Of a stretch of DNA of 64,000 bases, positions 23,951 through 37,289 are shown piece by piece. Within the stretch, counting starts at the first letter, position 1; every line of letters starts with the position of its first letter. Origin of the DNA: Gorsachius magnificus (taxonomy: Eukaryota > Chordata > Aves > Pelecaniformes > Ardeidae). Where the stretch lies: positions 7,521,385-7,585,384 of the forward strand of contig CM067084.1 in assembly GCA_034008185.1 (NCBI GenBank), read 5' to 3'. A model generated the notes under the pieces. It saw nothing but the letters and a program-made list of their open reading frames with translations. It was not told the DNA's origin and did no database searches. Both the position numbers and the translations under genes were made by a program.

Positions 23951-26400
23951 CAATTTTTGTTATGGAAATATTTCCAAACCTAAGCAGACATTTTTTACCC
24001 CCTTTTTTGTTTTTTAAAGTATTTAAAATCTGTAAGTAAATATTTATTCCTGGCTAGAAATTACTTGACATTTAAGATCTAGAGCAAGAGGCCTTTTTTT
24101 GTTTGGATGACTCTCAGAATACACAGGCTTTGTGCTAGCTTTTCAACCAAAAATGCCACATGTGCAGAAGAAGGACTAAGGTTCTAGAAGTGTAAAAGTC
24201 AGGAAATAAAAAGCCATGACTCTCTGCAACTATGATGCCTCAGAAATATATGACATTTTCTATTATTTGTAGGATGATGACTTTATACCTTCATATACTT
24301 ACACAGTGTGGCCAATTTTATAGTAACTTTTCATTCACCAGTTTGGCACTTTTACGATCTCAGCTAGCATTGCACTTAACGTGCTTTTTTAATATTTGGT
24401 TTCCTTGACTAAATCCATAAAACAAAGACGAGAGAGATTAAAATAACAAGAACTCCATTGACCAAAATTCAGTTCAAAGTTTATGCTGGCTTCCACTGTA
24501 TACTTTTAGCAGAGAAGCAAGAAGTTTTTTGGTAAATGAAGTAACAGAAATGCTTGTGCTCTCCCCTCTTGTGAAAGGGTCGTGTCAGAACAGGACAGGC
24601 CTGGAAGGACTTGACATGAAGAAGTGGCAGTGGTGTTGGTGGCAGCTTCTTCAGACCTTCTCCTTCCTTGGAAATGTGTCATCCTGTTGACCAGGAGGCT
24701 TTTGGTAGTAATACTTAAGGTTCCTGTCAATATGAATCTTCCTTAGGAATTCTGAGCAGGCAGTCAAAACTGGGCAGGAAGAAACAATTCATATTGCTAT
24801 GAAATTAGTTTGAGGACTTTGATAACCGGAGTAATTAACAAAAGCAGCAAAACACAGGTGGTAAGATTCAGATTAGAGCAGCAAGAATTTTTGTTTCAGC
24901 ATTGTCATTTCCATATTGATCGCAACACTGGCCAGAAAACAAGGGAAGAAGAAACAACTTTTATATAAAGTCTCTGCTGACTTCACTCTAGGGCCACAGT
25001 GATTCTTCCCATGCCAGGAAGAGCATCCTTTTCCAAATGACTCCTAACATTCTTCTTTCTTCAGCTCAGGTAAATAGAAAGCTGTTTGGTGTTGATAAAG
25101 GCTCAGTAATCATGCTAGAGTTAATTTTCACCTATATATAAAAGCCATCCAAAGAAATCACCTGTCAGAAATTCTGTGCTAAGGTTGCAAAGCCTAGAAC
25201 TTAAATGCTAGGAAATGCATTATTCATAGCTGCCAGCAGAACCTTATTTCAGCTCCATTCTGTGTTAAGATATAGTCTTTAATTGCATAATCACATACTA
25301 TTTTTTTCAAAGGACCTCTGTCTCACTCGGGGCACAGGACCTACAAGAGGGCTGAGTAGGGGTTATGCAGACACACATAAATCTGCCACTTCCTAATTTA
25401 GCAGTCCTTGACTTTGTAACCTAAATAATTTTGCTTTCAGGGATATACGTACTATTTTCTTTCTTAAACCATGCAAGAGGAGCATTCTGTAAATGGTTTC
25501 TTTTGGTGGGACTTTGGACATCAGCTTGCAATGTCCTAAAGGAGACATAGTTAAGAAATAGATAATCCAGTAAACGCAGCCTCCATGCATTTTAAACACA
25601 CATAGACTAACACTTCATTTGCTCTCAGTTTGGAGTGTCACATGGTGTTTCAAGTGCTAAAAGATTTACTGTGGTTTATGGCTCAAATATTTCTAACTCA
25701 ATTTGTCGTTTAGCACCAAACTCCCCTGTCCTGCAGCACACTCAAAGGCTAAAGGGCATTGAAGCATTCTCCTGCTTAACTGCCCATGGATTGGAACAGC
25801 TCTCGTGACCTTTCTATTGCTCTTGGGATCTTTTATGAAATTAATTATTAAAATGCAAGGCCTCAGGCCTGTCTGTGACGTAATGCTTGAGGTTTTCAGT
25901 GCAAAACCGGATTCCCTCAGTCACAATAGTTCTTATACATTAAACAGTTTCTTCTTGAAAAGAGAGGTCCTTCAGTATAGTTTTGCTTTTTTAATCAGCC
26001 TTATTTCCATTTTGCTCTTCTGCAAAGCACTATTAACTGAGTGCATTTCCATTAAATTTCAAAGTACATCTTGGTCTTTATGACTGGATGCTACTTTTAA
26101 AACATGCAAGTTCTGGCAGGTAGGACCTCGGGTGCAAACATAAATTCATTTGCTAAGAATAAGCTGTTTAGCTATGTAGCTTTGATTATGGTTCCATAAT
26201 TAAAGCTCTTGGACACTACTACAGTGAATGGGCTGAAGCTACAGGTATAATGAGCAGGAAACAGAAGCGCAGATAAGAATGAAGTTTGAGGAGTAGGTTG
26301 TTTTATCCAATTCTGTGAACGTCATAAATTGCAAAGCATCTTCCCCGGTCATTTTGAGTCAGCCTTCAGACAGGTAAGAGAGGAGGATGTTACCACAGTG

Positions 26401-26432
26401 GAAGACTTGGAAAGAAGACTTGGAAAGAAGAC
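26401..26432 (+). repeat. 13-bp tandem repeat, about 2.5 copies
   Basis: The unit GAAGACTTGGAAA occurs at 26401-26413 and 26414-26426, followed by a partial copy GAAGAC. All copies are purine-rich and the two full copies are identical, which suggests a recent slippage or duplication event. Confidence 0.92.
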
Positions 26433-28320
26433 CAAGAAGGTTCAACAGGGAGGATTTTGGAAAATACCCAACCTTGACTTGCATTGAATGTGAAGTACAG
26501 CTTAACAGTTATCAGAGAGAGTCCTTTAGTCCAAAAGGCTTGCCTTTTACTAGGTGGCCAAGTCAGTGGGTTTGTAATTTGTAAAAAGAATTTGCTACAG
26601 AACTGCATATCAGTCTATCAGAACAGTAATTATTGAGTGGCAAATGCATTTTAAGGCCTTTTAGTGGCAGCTCCACAACCGATCCTACAAACAGAGATCT
26701 ATTACAGTCCAGGTTTTCCTGCCTTCAGCAAATGCTGGTTTTGAGTAAGAATTCAGCTGTGGAACATTGAAAATCTTCAATACAGATACGTGCCTGGGCT
26801 GTATAATAGATGAGCAACATGAGGCAACACTGAAAGGATCTTTCATTTTTCTCTTTCCAATTTCTCCCCATGTGGGTTTACTAGATTACCCAACAAATAT
26901 GAACTAATATTCTAGTCTGCAGAGAGTTCTCCTCATGTTTGGAGGAACTAGGGATTTCATAACAGTTTTATGAGATGAGTTTAGAGTTGCTTTTTGGAAA
27001 TGTGGTTTTAAACAGAGGATGTGTTTTATCTTTCTTTAGAACATATTTTCTTGATTTAACTGGCAGGGGTTCATATTTTTGAATAATTTAAGCAGTGTGG
27101 ATCCAGGGCCCAGATTCTGTTGACCTTCCCTGGTAAAGGGAATGTTGAAATAGCGAAGAGAAGTTTTGTGTTGAAGACTGGGGTCAGTGAGAAATATTTC
27201 AGCTGTTGTGCTATCCTGATTTAGAAGGCAAATGAAAGGCTTCTGCGCATCATATTGCTGTGATGTGACTGAACGAATGCAGATGCATCACTATCTGAAG
27301 TCTGCTAAACTTGTGTTTGGAGGGGTGTGAATATATATGGGAGAGTCTGTTCCTGGGAAAAGCCAACCACTGGTTCTGGAAAGATCCCAGCAAATGACAG
27401 TGAAGTTATGCAACTAATCTTTATTGCTAGGATGTGGTACAAAATAAGATGATTTATCAGTTTATTCAGAGTCACTGAGCACGACAGACATTAGCGGTTA
27501 TCACCAGTGTCAGGTCAGGAGCAGGGCCCAGGAGCTGCCCTAAAGGCTCAGACAAAAGTGTTATGTGCATACAGTTTGTGGCCTATTGTGGAAGGAGAAT
27601 CTGATATTATGTTGAATATTTGAATTTTCTGCTGGCTGCTCCTATGCAGTAGATGTAACAGAGAAGCACATGACCAAACTCAGGCCTCACAGGGAAGAAT
27701 GACTACAGTATCTAACAATATCTAAGACCTCATGCTCCTGCAGGACTGGAGATAGTTTCAGGAAAACTGGGTTCCTAGGGAAAGCAGAATCTCAAATCTC
27801 TTTTTCTATTAATTCAGTTGGGCAAACAGTGAGGAGGTGGCAACTAGCCAGTTGCCTGTTTTCATTCCTGTTCTGAGATGGCCATTCATTTTCTCCATTC
27901 ATTGCATGGGGAGCTTAGGCTTTCACCCCTACACAGGTACGTGCCCAACAGAGGGGCATGTAAAGGCATTCTGTCCCCACATCTGTAGCCTCCCGAGTCC
28001 TTCAGTGGATGTAGCCCTTGGTGTAGGAATTCTTGAAAGTATAAACATACTATTGTCTCTCAGGTAGCTGCTTCTATAATAGGTGGCCAACTCTTGTAGT
28101 TACTACTGGTCAGAGCCTAAGCAATAAAACTTCCAGCCCACAGCAGGGGTTTAAAGGCAAAATGCCGTAGGTAGCTCTATGCCATACAGCTATGCTTCAG
28201 GCCAGCGAGCCATACCCAGCCTAGGTGGTATTTCTAGGTGGTCCAGGCCTGGGTCTGTGTTCGGGGTAGTTAGCCTCACTCAGCTTAAGCATTTGGTGTC
28301 AAAAATCTGTAGCAGAACTG

Positions 28321-28330
28321 TTTTTTTTTT
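28321..28330. repeat. poly(T) run with G-rich flank
   Basis: Ten T residues, followed after a few bases by a G/A-rich stretch. Simple low-complexity DNA. Confidence 0.75.
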
Positions 28331-28583
28331 AATTGGGTGGAGGGGGAAAGGAAGGTAGTGTGTTCCCCATCTGAAGTCTGTTATTAGAAATTATTCCTAG
28401 TATTTGGAAAATGATTTGACTGATAATTAGATAGTATTAGTCATTCATTTCCATCAATTATTGAAAAGGACTCAGCACAAATAATGTTTTGTTTTTCAAG
28501 CTGCTCTGCTTCTTGAAATAAAAATGGATGTAGAGGAATGCTGAGATTTTTGAGAGAGATCTAAAAACAATGGAGTCCTCCTG

Positions 28584-28596
28584 AAAAAAAAAAAAA
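28584..28596 (+). repeat. poly(A) run, 13 nt
   Basis: Thirteen consecutive A residues without a recognisable retroposon upstream. Confidence 0.8.
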
Positions 28597-29252
28597 TCAA
28601 TGGAATTTGTTCAGTTCCTTTAGAAACCCAGCCTCCGCCTTCAGAGCTTTCTCAACAGTCTATATTTTTCCCATTCGCTAGCAAAACAAGGGTAAAGGCT
28701 TTCCCAAGGGAAATCTGCTTAAGCCTGTTGCAATGCCTGTGAGGAGTATGGGTGCTGGAGGAGGGTGATACAGGGAGGAACTGTGCTGTCAACAACAGGA
28801 AGCTGGTGAAAAACGAGTGGTGCCCCTGGGGAGGTGAATGCAGAGCAGATGGCTCTAATTGTGAGTCACACTGTGACAACTGACAAGAGAAATTCTGCAC
28901 TCTTGACACTTTAAAGATACCAAAAATACCAGAGAGCACATTCCACGGCTTCTTGAAGACTTCCATATCGAGGGAGCTGGGGGGGAGAGCTCCAACTCCT
29001 CCTGTTTCCATCACTAAACAGCCCATAAAATTTGCCGTTGATAAGCTTCCAAGCAGCCAAGCATTCTAATACTTAGATAAGTCACTAATGTTAATAAAAC
29101 CACTGAAGAAATAAGAAGGAAGAGGTGCAAAGGGGATTCATGTGCAGGGCAGCACCAGTTGCTTTAGATGCTGATCCTTTCAATTAAGGGTAGTTCTGGA
29201 TAAGAAAGGGGAAGGTAACATCCTTGTTTATAAGCACCGATAGATTTTGAAA

Positions 29253-29291
29253 TCTCTCTCTCTTTTTTTTTTTCTTTTTCTTTTTTTTTTT
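29253..29291. repeat. (TC)n and poly(T) pyrimidine tract
   Basis: About five TC dinucleotides run into T runs interrupted by single C residues. The tract is purely pyrimidine for nearly 40 bases. It produces the lysine/arginine-rich minus-strand frame. Confidence 0.88.
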
Positions 29292-29536
29292 CCCCATCCG
29301 GAACGACTGCAAGCATTTTCTTGATGTATTTCAATTATTGCCCGGATACAGGGTTGCAGATTTATATTGTGCTTCTTTAGTAGAGTTACAAAAAGCCAAG
29401 ACCAGAAACAATTCATAGCTGGTTGCCAATTTTTTATTTTGGGATGAATGCCTGGCTTGGGTAGGTCTGCAGATGTCAACAGAGCTACCCCAGATATAAT
29501 GTTTATTTGCTGTATTTTCTTGCTTGGTGCAACTGC

Positions 29537-29560
29537 TTTAGTACCAGTAGTTTAGTACCA
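29537..29560 (+). repeat. 14-bp direct duplication
   Basis: TTTAGTACCA occurs at 29537-29546 and again at 29551-29560, separated by GTAG. Confidence 0.85.
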
Positions 29561-30067
29561 TGCTCAGGTAGTTTGTCCCTTGAGCATAGCCCAGTTGTTT
29601 TACATGCACCCTAATAACATAAATCAGCTCCTTTACTTGGAACTCTGTGACCATTAATATCCGGCTGCGGCATTCTTGTTATTCTTCTGGTACCATGCAA
29701 AAATTTTCCCTGGATATTTAGGGAGTTGGGGGTGGGGATTTCATAGTGTTAGAAATATTTTTGGGAGTGTCTTATTCTGACTGGATTCAGATATCTGCTA
29801 TTTTGGCATTCTCCACTGCTTTTCAAATTGTTGTTATTCGTGAAGGCTACTACCAGTGGAGAAATGCATTGAGTCCCTTGGGAAGGCAGCTACGCTGCGC
29901 AACCGTTCCTCCTACAGCTGTTAAGCTGCTGCTCCAAGGTGCAATTTGGACGTCATTACTTGAATAAGCGCTCATGTGCTGAGGTGGTGGGTTTGCTCAG
30001 GCAGGTCGCGCGGTTCGGCACTGCTAACTCTGGTATTTCTGACTTGGAGCTATCCTTATCATTGTCT

Positions 30068-30084
30068 TTTATTATTATTATTTT
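30068..30084 (+). repeat. (ATT)n microsatellite
   Basis: About four ATT units, flanked by T runs. Low-complexity AT sequence. Confidence 0.8.
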
Positions 30085-31997
30085 GCTTTACATTATATCA
30101 GTTAGCTGGACTCTGCAACTTTTTCTGTGGGGTAAGTCTGCTATGTAGAGATACCCAAGATGAACTGCTGTAGGTTACATAGGGTATGGGCATAGCATAG
30201 CCTCAGCGTGGTGCTCTGCTGAGGCTGGCTGGTTTGCTCCATTAAGTGTGTCTGTAAATTGCAGGACCTGTGGTAGTCACGGCATTTTGCACCGCAGCAT
30301 CTGGAAATCCCACAGGAATTTCCCTTTGTAACTGCTGTCCCAGATTTGCATTTGACTTCTTTGCTAGCAGATATTTTATGTAAGGTCAGCTGTTATTGCC
30401 ATTTTTAAGGTGTTAGTACCTCTGTGAAAAGCCCAGGGTTTACCACTAATTGGAATAAATCTACCAAAATACTTGTGTTGTCACAATTTGTGAGTTGTAC
30501 AACACCCATGTACAATACGCCACATTTTCTATAATCATTGAACCTTTTTTGTATCAAACTCACAAAGAGCGATGCAGACATATGTGTCCTTTGAGTCTCC
30601 TAAGACATGCAAAGCCCTGCCATCATTCCCTGGTATCACCACTGCCAGAGAAGCCTACTGTAATGCAAAGCCAACGAGCCAGACTCAGGAAGCCCCCTAC
30701 TTTCACATTTGCTGTGAACTTCAAAGTTTGTCTCTTGTGGTGTTATTTTTTCCTGCTGGTGGTAGTGGAGGGGGAGAGGAGCAAGTACCATGTGATCTTT
30801 GGTTCTTGAATCCTTGGCAGGGATTTTGAGACCACAACTCTTCTCTGCTTTGAAATGCTTTTGCTTGGAGAAGTTGTACGATGCGGTGGAATTTCTTTCT
30901 TCTTTATATCTGTGTTGGCTAAAGCAAGACAGAGGAGCTTGAAAAGGCTCACCCTCCTCAAGGAACGCTATCTGATTCGTAAGCATTCCTAGAGGTTAAG
31001 GCTGGTGACTATCAAGAAAGCAAATACTTCACGCAAGGGTAAGTCCTCTAATTGTGTTTATGTTGAATAGCTGCCAGATCCCCATGTCAGGATGTCTGCA
31101 GTCACGGCTCTGATCTCACCATTCCTTCCTCGGCTGTTGCACAATTGTGTTGCATGTTTGTGGTAGGGGAGAAAGCTGGAGAGCTGGGCTATGAAACCAT
31201 CTCAGGGAAGGAAACCATGTTTTATTTTAGTTGCTTGGTTTGGATAAAAGCCTGTAGGAGATTGAATAACATAAAAAACCATAATGCAGCCCATTCATGG
31301 AAACCAAACCTGGTCTTCTATACAGATATGTGAAATATGAGGTTTAATAGCCAGGGTGGAAAAGGAAATGTCAATGAAAATGTGTTCGCTGGTGTAGTAG
31401 AAATCCTAATATATGTACGTGGTAACTCATTACTACTTCTACCTGGACTGTCACCTGTAGTTGCAGGGTCTGTTGGGCTTAGGCTTGTAGATGAAGTGAG
31501 GGGACTTTTGGAAAACTGGTTGTGAATCTGCTCCTCTGTTGGATCGCTTCAAGGATCTTTTGTGGCAGACAAGTGAGTTGAAACACTGACAAATAATAGG
31601 CTGTGAAAGAGGAAAGAAACCCAAAGATACTGCAGAGAAGAAGGCAAGAGTATCATAACTCTTTCCAGCCACAGCAGAAGAGTTTGGGGGACTCTCAGCA
31701 CATGCAAGGGTTGAAAGCCACTCTGGCTACACAAACATTTGATTCCTGAGAGAAGACAGCACTTGCCTTAGCCACAGAATTGTTGGTTAAAAGCAATATC
31801 CTGATTAGTCTCAGTACCATAAATCTTTCTTAGATGATCAAGTTATGCATTGCTCCGGTTAGAACAAAACAAATCTCACAGAAGTCTGATTGTACTACTG
31901 AAAAATGGTAAGAGGTTGGGTTAATCTTATGACCATCATGTCATCTCACATAATAAAATCTGGTGAGCTGGCAGCGATGCTCCAGGAGGACATCAGT

Positions 31998-32022
31998 TCC
32001 ACTTCCTAAACCTGGAAGTGGA
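31998..32022. repeat. perfect hairpin, 9-bp arms and 7-nt loop
   Basis: TCCACTTCC (31998-32006) and GGAAGTGGA (32014-32022) are exact reverse complements around a seven-base loop. The arms contain opposed GGAAGT words of the ETS-factor type. Whether this is functional cannot be judged. Confidence 0.8.
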
Positions 32023-32195
32023 GAATTATCCAGAGCAATAAAGAGCTTGTACAAATAATACTGGGGAAATCAGAATTTAACCTGAACACCAGCTCACTCA
32101 ATCTAATCAGTATGAATAGCTCCTTGCCAACTGCTCCGTTACCTGAAACAGGGGTCAACTGATAAACATCAGTCAGTCCTCTCATTAAAAAAAAA

Positions 32196-32222
32196 CCCGC
32201 CCCCCCACCCAAATACCCCCCC
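32196..32222 (-). other. canonical G-quadruplex motif (minus strand)
   Basis: The plus strand has C runs of 3, 7, 3 and 7 residues separated by G, A and AAATA. On the minus strand this gives four G runs with loops of 5, 1 and 1 bases, which satisfies the standard G3+N1-7 quadruplex pattern. The plus strand could correspondingly form an i-motif. The tract is preceded on the plus strand by a run of A. Confidence 0.8.
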
Positions 32223-33845
32223 TTCATCTCAGAATCTCAAATTCCATCATTCCTGATAAGCACTAACTAGTTCTCATCTCATTTGCAGTTCATATCCTGA
32301 GCTACATAGATTTGCTGTTCGAGATAAGGATATGAAAAAGTAAAGGGATATTAATATGCGTGTTGCAACCTGTTATCCTCTCTCAGGCTGCTGTGCCTTG
32401 CGTTGGAAATAGAGGTGGTCAGTGAGTCTGCCCAGAAGCTTGGGATCTGGTCACGTGCCATTTGTTTAACAACATTAGCCCAAAAGGGCATGTTCAGGGA
32501 AAGCAGTGCGAGTCATCTGAATGGAGAAACAGATGATTAAAGAAAAAAAAATAAAGGGAGTAAGCAAGGAAGAACAAGAGCGAGGAGGACTCGCTGTATG
32601 TCTGGGGGCTGCTTCTGGAGCTGGCAGAGAAACTCTCTCAGCTGAAGGTGGAAGAAGAGAAAGGGAGTAATAACCCCAGGCTTTTGAAAGATGTCACCCA
32701 ACTGACACCAAACCATACATGTTACATTTGGGTTCTTTTACCATGCTCACTGCTGTTAGGTACTTGTCAAAGTTATGGCCAAGAAAGTAATTTTCTGCCC
32801 TTCCTTTTTAGCACAGGTGAGATTTTGCTGTCCTAAAAGCAGGTAACACCAGTCACTAGCGGCATCAAAATAGCAGTCAGTAAAAGATGGTTCTTGAATC
32901 AGTATTCTGGTGTTTGAGTCAAACATTTATCTTCAGTGATTTACGCAGTGTTTTTCTAAATTTTTGGAAAGGTACAGGAATTGGCTTTTTTTGCTTTTCT
33001 TGGTAACTGAGAGAAAGAAGGGTTGAGTCAGCTGCACTATAATGTAGAATTCTTCTACAGACATTTTTTCTTCATGTGTTTTAGATTTACAGATAAACTA
33101 ATCAAAACTAATCAAAAGCAAAATAGAACACAACCAATATAAAATCCCCAAACATGCTTTTAAAGGTCACTGACACAACTATATTTAGTTTTAATATCTT
33201 TTTAATTTCATTGCGTAATAAATAAGCAGAGATTATTTCCTCAAACAAACCAAGGTTTTCTTTGCTTGTTTTCTTGACTGCAGATTTAGCTAAAAATATT
33301 ATGAACGGTAATCATCTGAGAACAATATATCTTTTTTACACTTAAATTGTTGTTCACTATCACCTTACCTGTTAAGGAAAAAATAAAGTTGATTTGAATG
33401 ACCCCCACATGAATTCAATTTAATTCAATTCTTTGTTTGAGGGTAGAGGTCTTCTGGAGAAGAGCTGCCTGTAGCAGCTTATATATGCTTATGTTTATGG
33501 AAAGTCTACACCTGAATTAGAAGTAATTCAAAATGATTTCAATGAAACTTTGTCCTTTTAAAAAATGATATGAAAAATAAGGAGAAACCTATAAAATTGA
33601 TTAATTTAGATCATTATTTATGGAAAACAGATGCACTGTTTCATGATATGCTTCTGTGTTATCACTCATTTCTCTTTCCAAGCACACTCCTTCCACTAAT
33701 TACTTTTCATTTCAAAAGGGGAAATAATGGGGTGAGGGGGTTTTGATTTTTTTTTTCATTTGAAATGCCTAGACAGTAATGAAATAAAATATTCTATGCA
33801 TCCTTAAAAAGCCAGACACTTGCTATTGAAGGGGAAATCGTGCCT

Positions 33846-33875
33846 CCCCTGCCCCCCTCCCCCCAAAAAAAAGAG
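33846..33875. repeat. C-rich tract joined to A-rich tract
   Basis: C runs of four, six and six residues are followed by eight A and then AGAAAG words. Only three long C runs are present, so it falls short of the four-run quadruplex rule. Confidence 0.8.
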
Positions 33876-34037
33876 AAAGAAAAGGAGAACAGGTGCTGTT
33901 AATGGGCCAGAGTAACGTATCATGGGAGATTTTGAAAGCCGCAGATGAATTTAGCTGCACCACTTCCGAGGAATATAAATGAGAGGTGTTTACTTTGGTT
34001 TTCTGAAGTCTGAAATTATCCTCTTCAATATAGGCTT

Positions 34038-34047
34038 GGGGGGGGGG
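34038..34047 (+). repeat. G homopolymer, 10 nt
   Basis: Ten consecutive G residues in otherwise moderate-complexity sequence. Confidence 0.85.
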
Positions 34048-35246
34048 AAGTCCACTTGAAATAATTGTAGACATTTGAAATGAGCGTGTTACCACCACCT
34101 AATGTAACAAGGATAAATGCCACTCAGGCGCTGATTTTCTACAGACAAACAATATACTGGAGAATATTACCAAGCATTGGCAACGAGAAGGAGGAATAGC
34201 CTGGCCTACACCTCCGCTTTTTCTTTCATTACTTTTATTTCAAAGCTCTCTCTGAGCGGGGAGCAAGGTCTGGGTGTTTGTCCCAGGCAGGCAACGTTAT
34301 CTCTTTTTTTTCCTCAGGTCTAACAGAACCTTTACTCCTGCCTACACTCCCTATGTCATTTGTTTATCTAAAACTGTGCTGGAGAATTGTGAGTTTATAA
34401 AAATGTAACACTGTGTCTTGATGCATGAAATCATTACGTCTTTTAATTAAAAAGTCTTTTAATCACACACACCTCTACCCCAAATATATACATACATTGA
34501 TTCTATTAAAAAAAGAACTTCAGTAAGCTTTGGAGTTACCCCAAAATTAGACAATACTGTAGAATTAAACCCCTATCTAGCTTATTAATGGATAACTCTT
34601 GCTCATGTCCGGGCTAATGCACGTGTTGAGCTGATCAAAACACACACCAAATTAATTTAGTTGGTGATATCTATAATCTTATTCTAATACCTTAGTTCTT
34701 TGTAAGGTCTACCATTTTGTAAGGTGACTGTGGAAAGACAGTGAAAACCATTTATTGAAGTCACTGTGGCTTGTTCTAATATCCATAATAAGGGAGCTTT
34801 TTTCCCTCCTATATCCCCTCATATATTCTACCCTTAGCAGGCCATCATCTTCCTTTATATTTAGTATTGAAAATCATTTTGGGCAAGTGCCTGTGCAGTC
34901 AGAAATGCAAACTGCTTTTCTTGCACTGTTTTATGCTTATTTTTTTTTTCCATGAAATACCTCTCATGTGTTCTTCCACTGTAAATTCAAAGCAATAACC
35001 ATGTTATTTCTTTTGTTCCAGTGACTCACTTTAGTTAGGAACAAACTCTGATGTGTTTGTTGTTACTTCTAAGATAATATCATACACTGCATTCCAATGT
35101 AATAATGGATTTTAATTTGAAATTGTAGGAAACCAGAATGATCAAAAAAAATGCATCGGTGATTGACTGAGCTACATGTAGAATCATCCTCGGGTCTGGC
35201 TTCGTCTGTCTGTCTTTTCTACAGATCAGTTTGGGGGTTTTTCTTC

Positions 35247-35262
35247 TTTTTTTTTTTTTTTT
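35247..35262. repeat. poly(T) run, 16 nt
   Basis: Sixteen T residues preceded by TTCTTC words. The complementary strand gives a lysine run in an open frame that is not a gene. Confidence 0.85.
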
Positions 35263-36762
35263 AAAGACAGTTCTTAATGCTTGAACAAATCCCTTTTTCT
35301 TCCCCTTGGTAATGTGGTTAACTGTCTGGAATGTGAGCCACTGGAAATTCTTCCCCACAGAAGAATCTCCATTAAGCTTTCAAACAGACTTACTTCATCC
35401 CCACAGCTGCATGGATAGAAGGCTTTCTAGTGCCTAAATACTTACTGTATATGTCATCCTTAAATTTAAATTTTTTTTTCCCCAGCCAGAGCTTTAGAAG
35501 CAGGTGCTAGCCTTTTGCTTCCTTTCTGCTTCCTCTGTGGGGAAGGGGCTGGAAAGAGCCAACTAATTAGAAAATTCTACAGGGAAATTAATTCTGCAAA
35601 CAGCTGAGGAATGGCATTTCAGTATAATGCTCACTTTGTCTGTCAGCAGACCCCTGGTTGGCTTGACAAGTGGCTGTTTTCCCAGATGTTACACATGTGA
35701 TGAGACCAGAAGTGCATCATACGTTGCCCATTCACTAAAAGACCTGATGCTCTGGAAGAGTAAATACACCAAAACTAACCCCTAGGACATGCTATGTTGC
35801 TGTCACACGGCAACAGCATGGTATTTTTACATATGCTTGCAGTGTAGCAATGAACCAAATCGGTTTTTGGCGAGCTTAATTCCAAACGTTGCCTTTGCTT
35901 TCCTGTAGGGCTGAGAGATGGGGGACGAGGGTCAAAAGAGACCCACTAAACTCCGGTGTGAAAGGGCTGGATTGTCAAAGATAGGCTTGCGTATTGTACA
36001 CATCTAGAAATATGTGATTGGTAACGTGTCTGAGCAAAACACTTATTTAAACAGTTGGCTGGTTTACGTGCACACGAGAATAGTCAGGTCTGCATACACA
36101 GGCTTCCCTGTTCAGAGACACTGGTGACTGAAAACTCCAAAGATGGTCTGCTCTGAAGGGGCCTGTTGTGCAACGTTTGTGGAAACAGCACCGTCGTAGC
36201 GAAGGTGATGACAGCCTACTCATTTCTCAGAGATCTCACCAGTACCAGTTTTGTCATCTCAGTATTCCGTACTTAGGGACTAAAACCCCATTTAGCCACT
36301 TACCCTATCTTAAGTGATGTGCCAGGTTCTCAGCTTGCTTCTCATGACAGACCCTGTGTGACCTTCAAGCCAAGAACAGCATAAACCCCTCAGTCCTCCT
36401 CCCAACCACGTTCCTTATCTGTTATAGAACTGCTTTTCTTATCTTTTTGGTCCAAACACGATGTTGAAGCTTGCAGTGTTATGAATACCTCTTTGTGGGG
36501 CAACTGGTTCATTTTTTAGGTGTCTTTTTCTCCCTCAGTGGGTCTCATGTTCTTGAGGTCTTTTTTGTGCTCTTTATCTCTGTCATGAGTATCTAAATGC
36601 TTTTCCTTCCTGTGTCTCCCATTAACTAATTTGTCATATCTATGAATACAAAAAGTAGTATATTCATGTCAGTCCTATGGAGATATGTCACTTTTCTGTA
36701 GCTGAAGATTTTCCAATGCATTTTCCTTTTTCTCATATTTGCCCTACTGTAACAGTACTCCT

Positions 36763-36813
36763 GACTTTTCTTTTTCTTTCTTTGTTTTGTTTTTTTTTTC
36801 CTCTTCCATTTCC
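36763..36813. repeat. pyrimidine-rich tract
   Basis: About 50 bases are nearly all T and C, with two isolated G residues and one A, including ten T in a row. Simple low-complexity DNA. Confidence 0.8.
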
Positions 36814-37041
36814 CTTGTCCTGTACTTCCCAAATTCAGTAATATTCTATATTCTGTCTCTGTCAAAAACCCTCATCACTCCTCCTTTTCTTATCAGTCTG
36901 TTCTCTCCAGCATAATTGCATTGCTTAGTACATTGCACAGTGTGGGATTCAAGGACTGTTTTTAATGGTGAACAATCTATATCCTATTACCAGCTCAGTG
37001 TTACCATGCGTGTGTCATCTGAGAATTACCTGGTTATGAGC

Positions 37042-37059
37042 TTTTTTTAATTAAAAAAA
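37042..37059. repeat. 18-bp perfect AT palindrome
   Basis: Seven T, AATT, then seven A form a perfect self-complementary sequence. It lies at the start of a long AT-rich interval. Confidence 0.85.
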
Positions 37060-37289
37060 AAAATAAAATTTTTGCTATGCTTATGCTGAAGCATGATCAC
37101 CTTCCAGCACAAAGCACTAAACTAACTAAAGGACTTTGACTTCGAAAGAATCATTTTCCCAGATGAAGGTCACACTTGCAGATGAAAATAATGGCATTCC
37201 ATTCTTTGCCTTAAGAAAAATCAACCCAGTTTCTATACTTTCTAAATTTTACTTCATCTGATAGCAGTTATAGCTTTCCTAATGAGATG

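Larger units (their letters stand above)
23953..32190. other. single-copy non-coding sequence
   Basis: No coding exon, RNA gene or recognised transposon. The segment carries a 13-bp tandem duplication (26401-26432), poly(T)/(TC)n tracts (28.3 and 29.25 kb), an (ATT)n microsatellite (30068-30084), a 14-bp duplication (29537-29560) and a 9-bp-arm hairpin (31998-32022). Open frames up to 124 codons (28652-29026 minus) are unrecognised. Confidence 0.55.
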
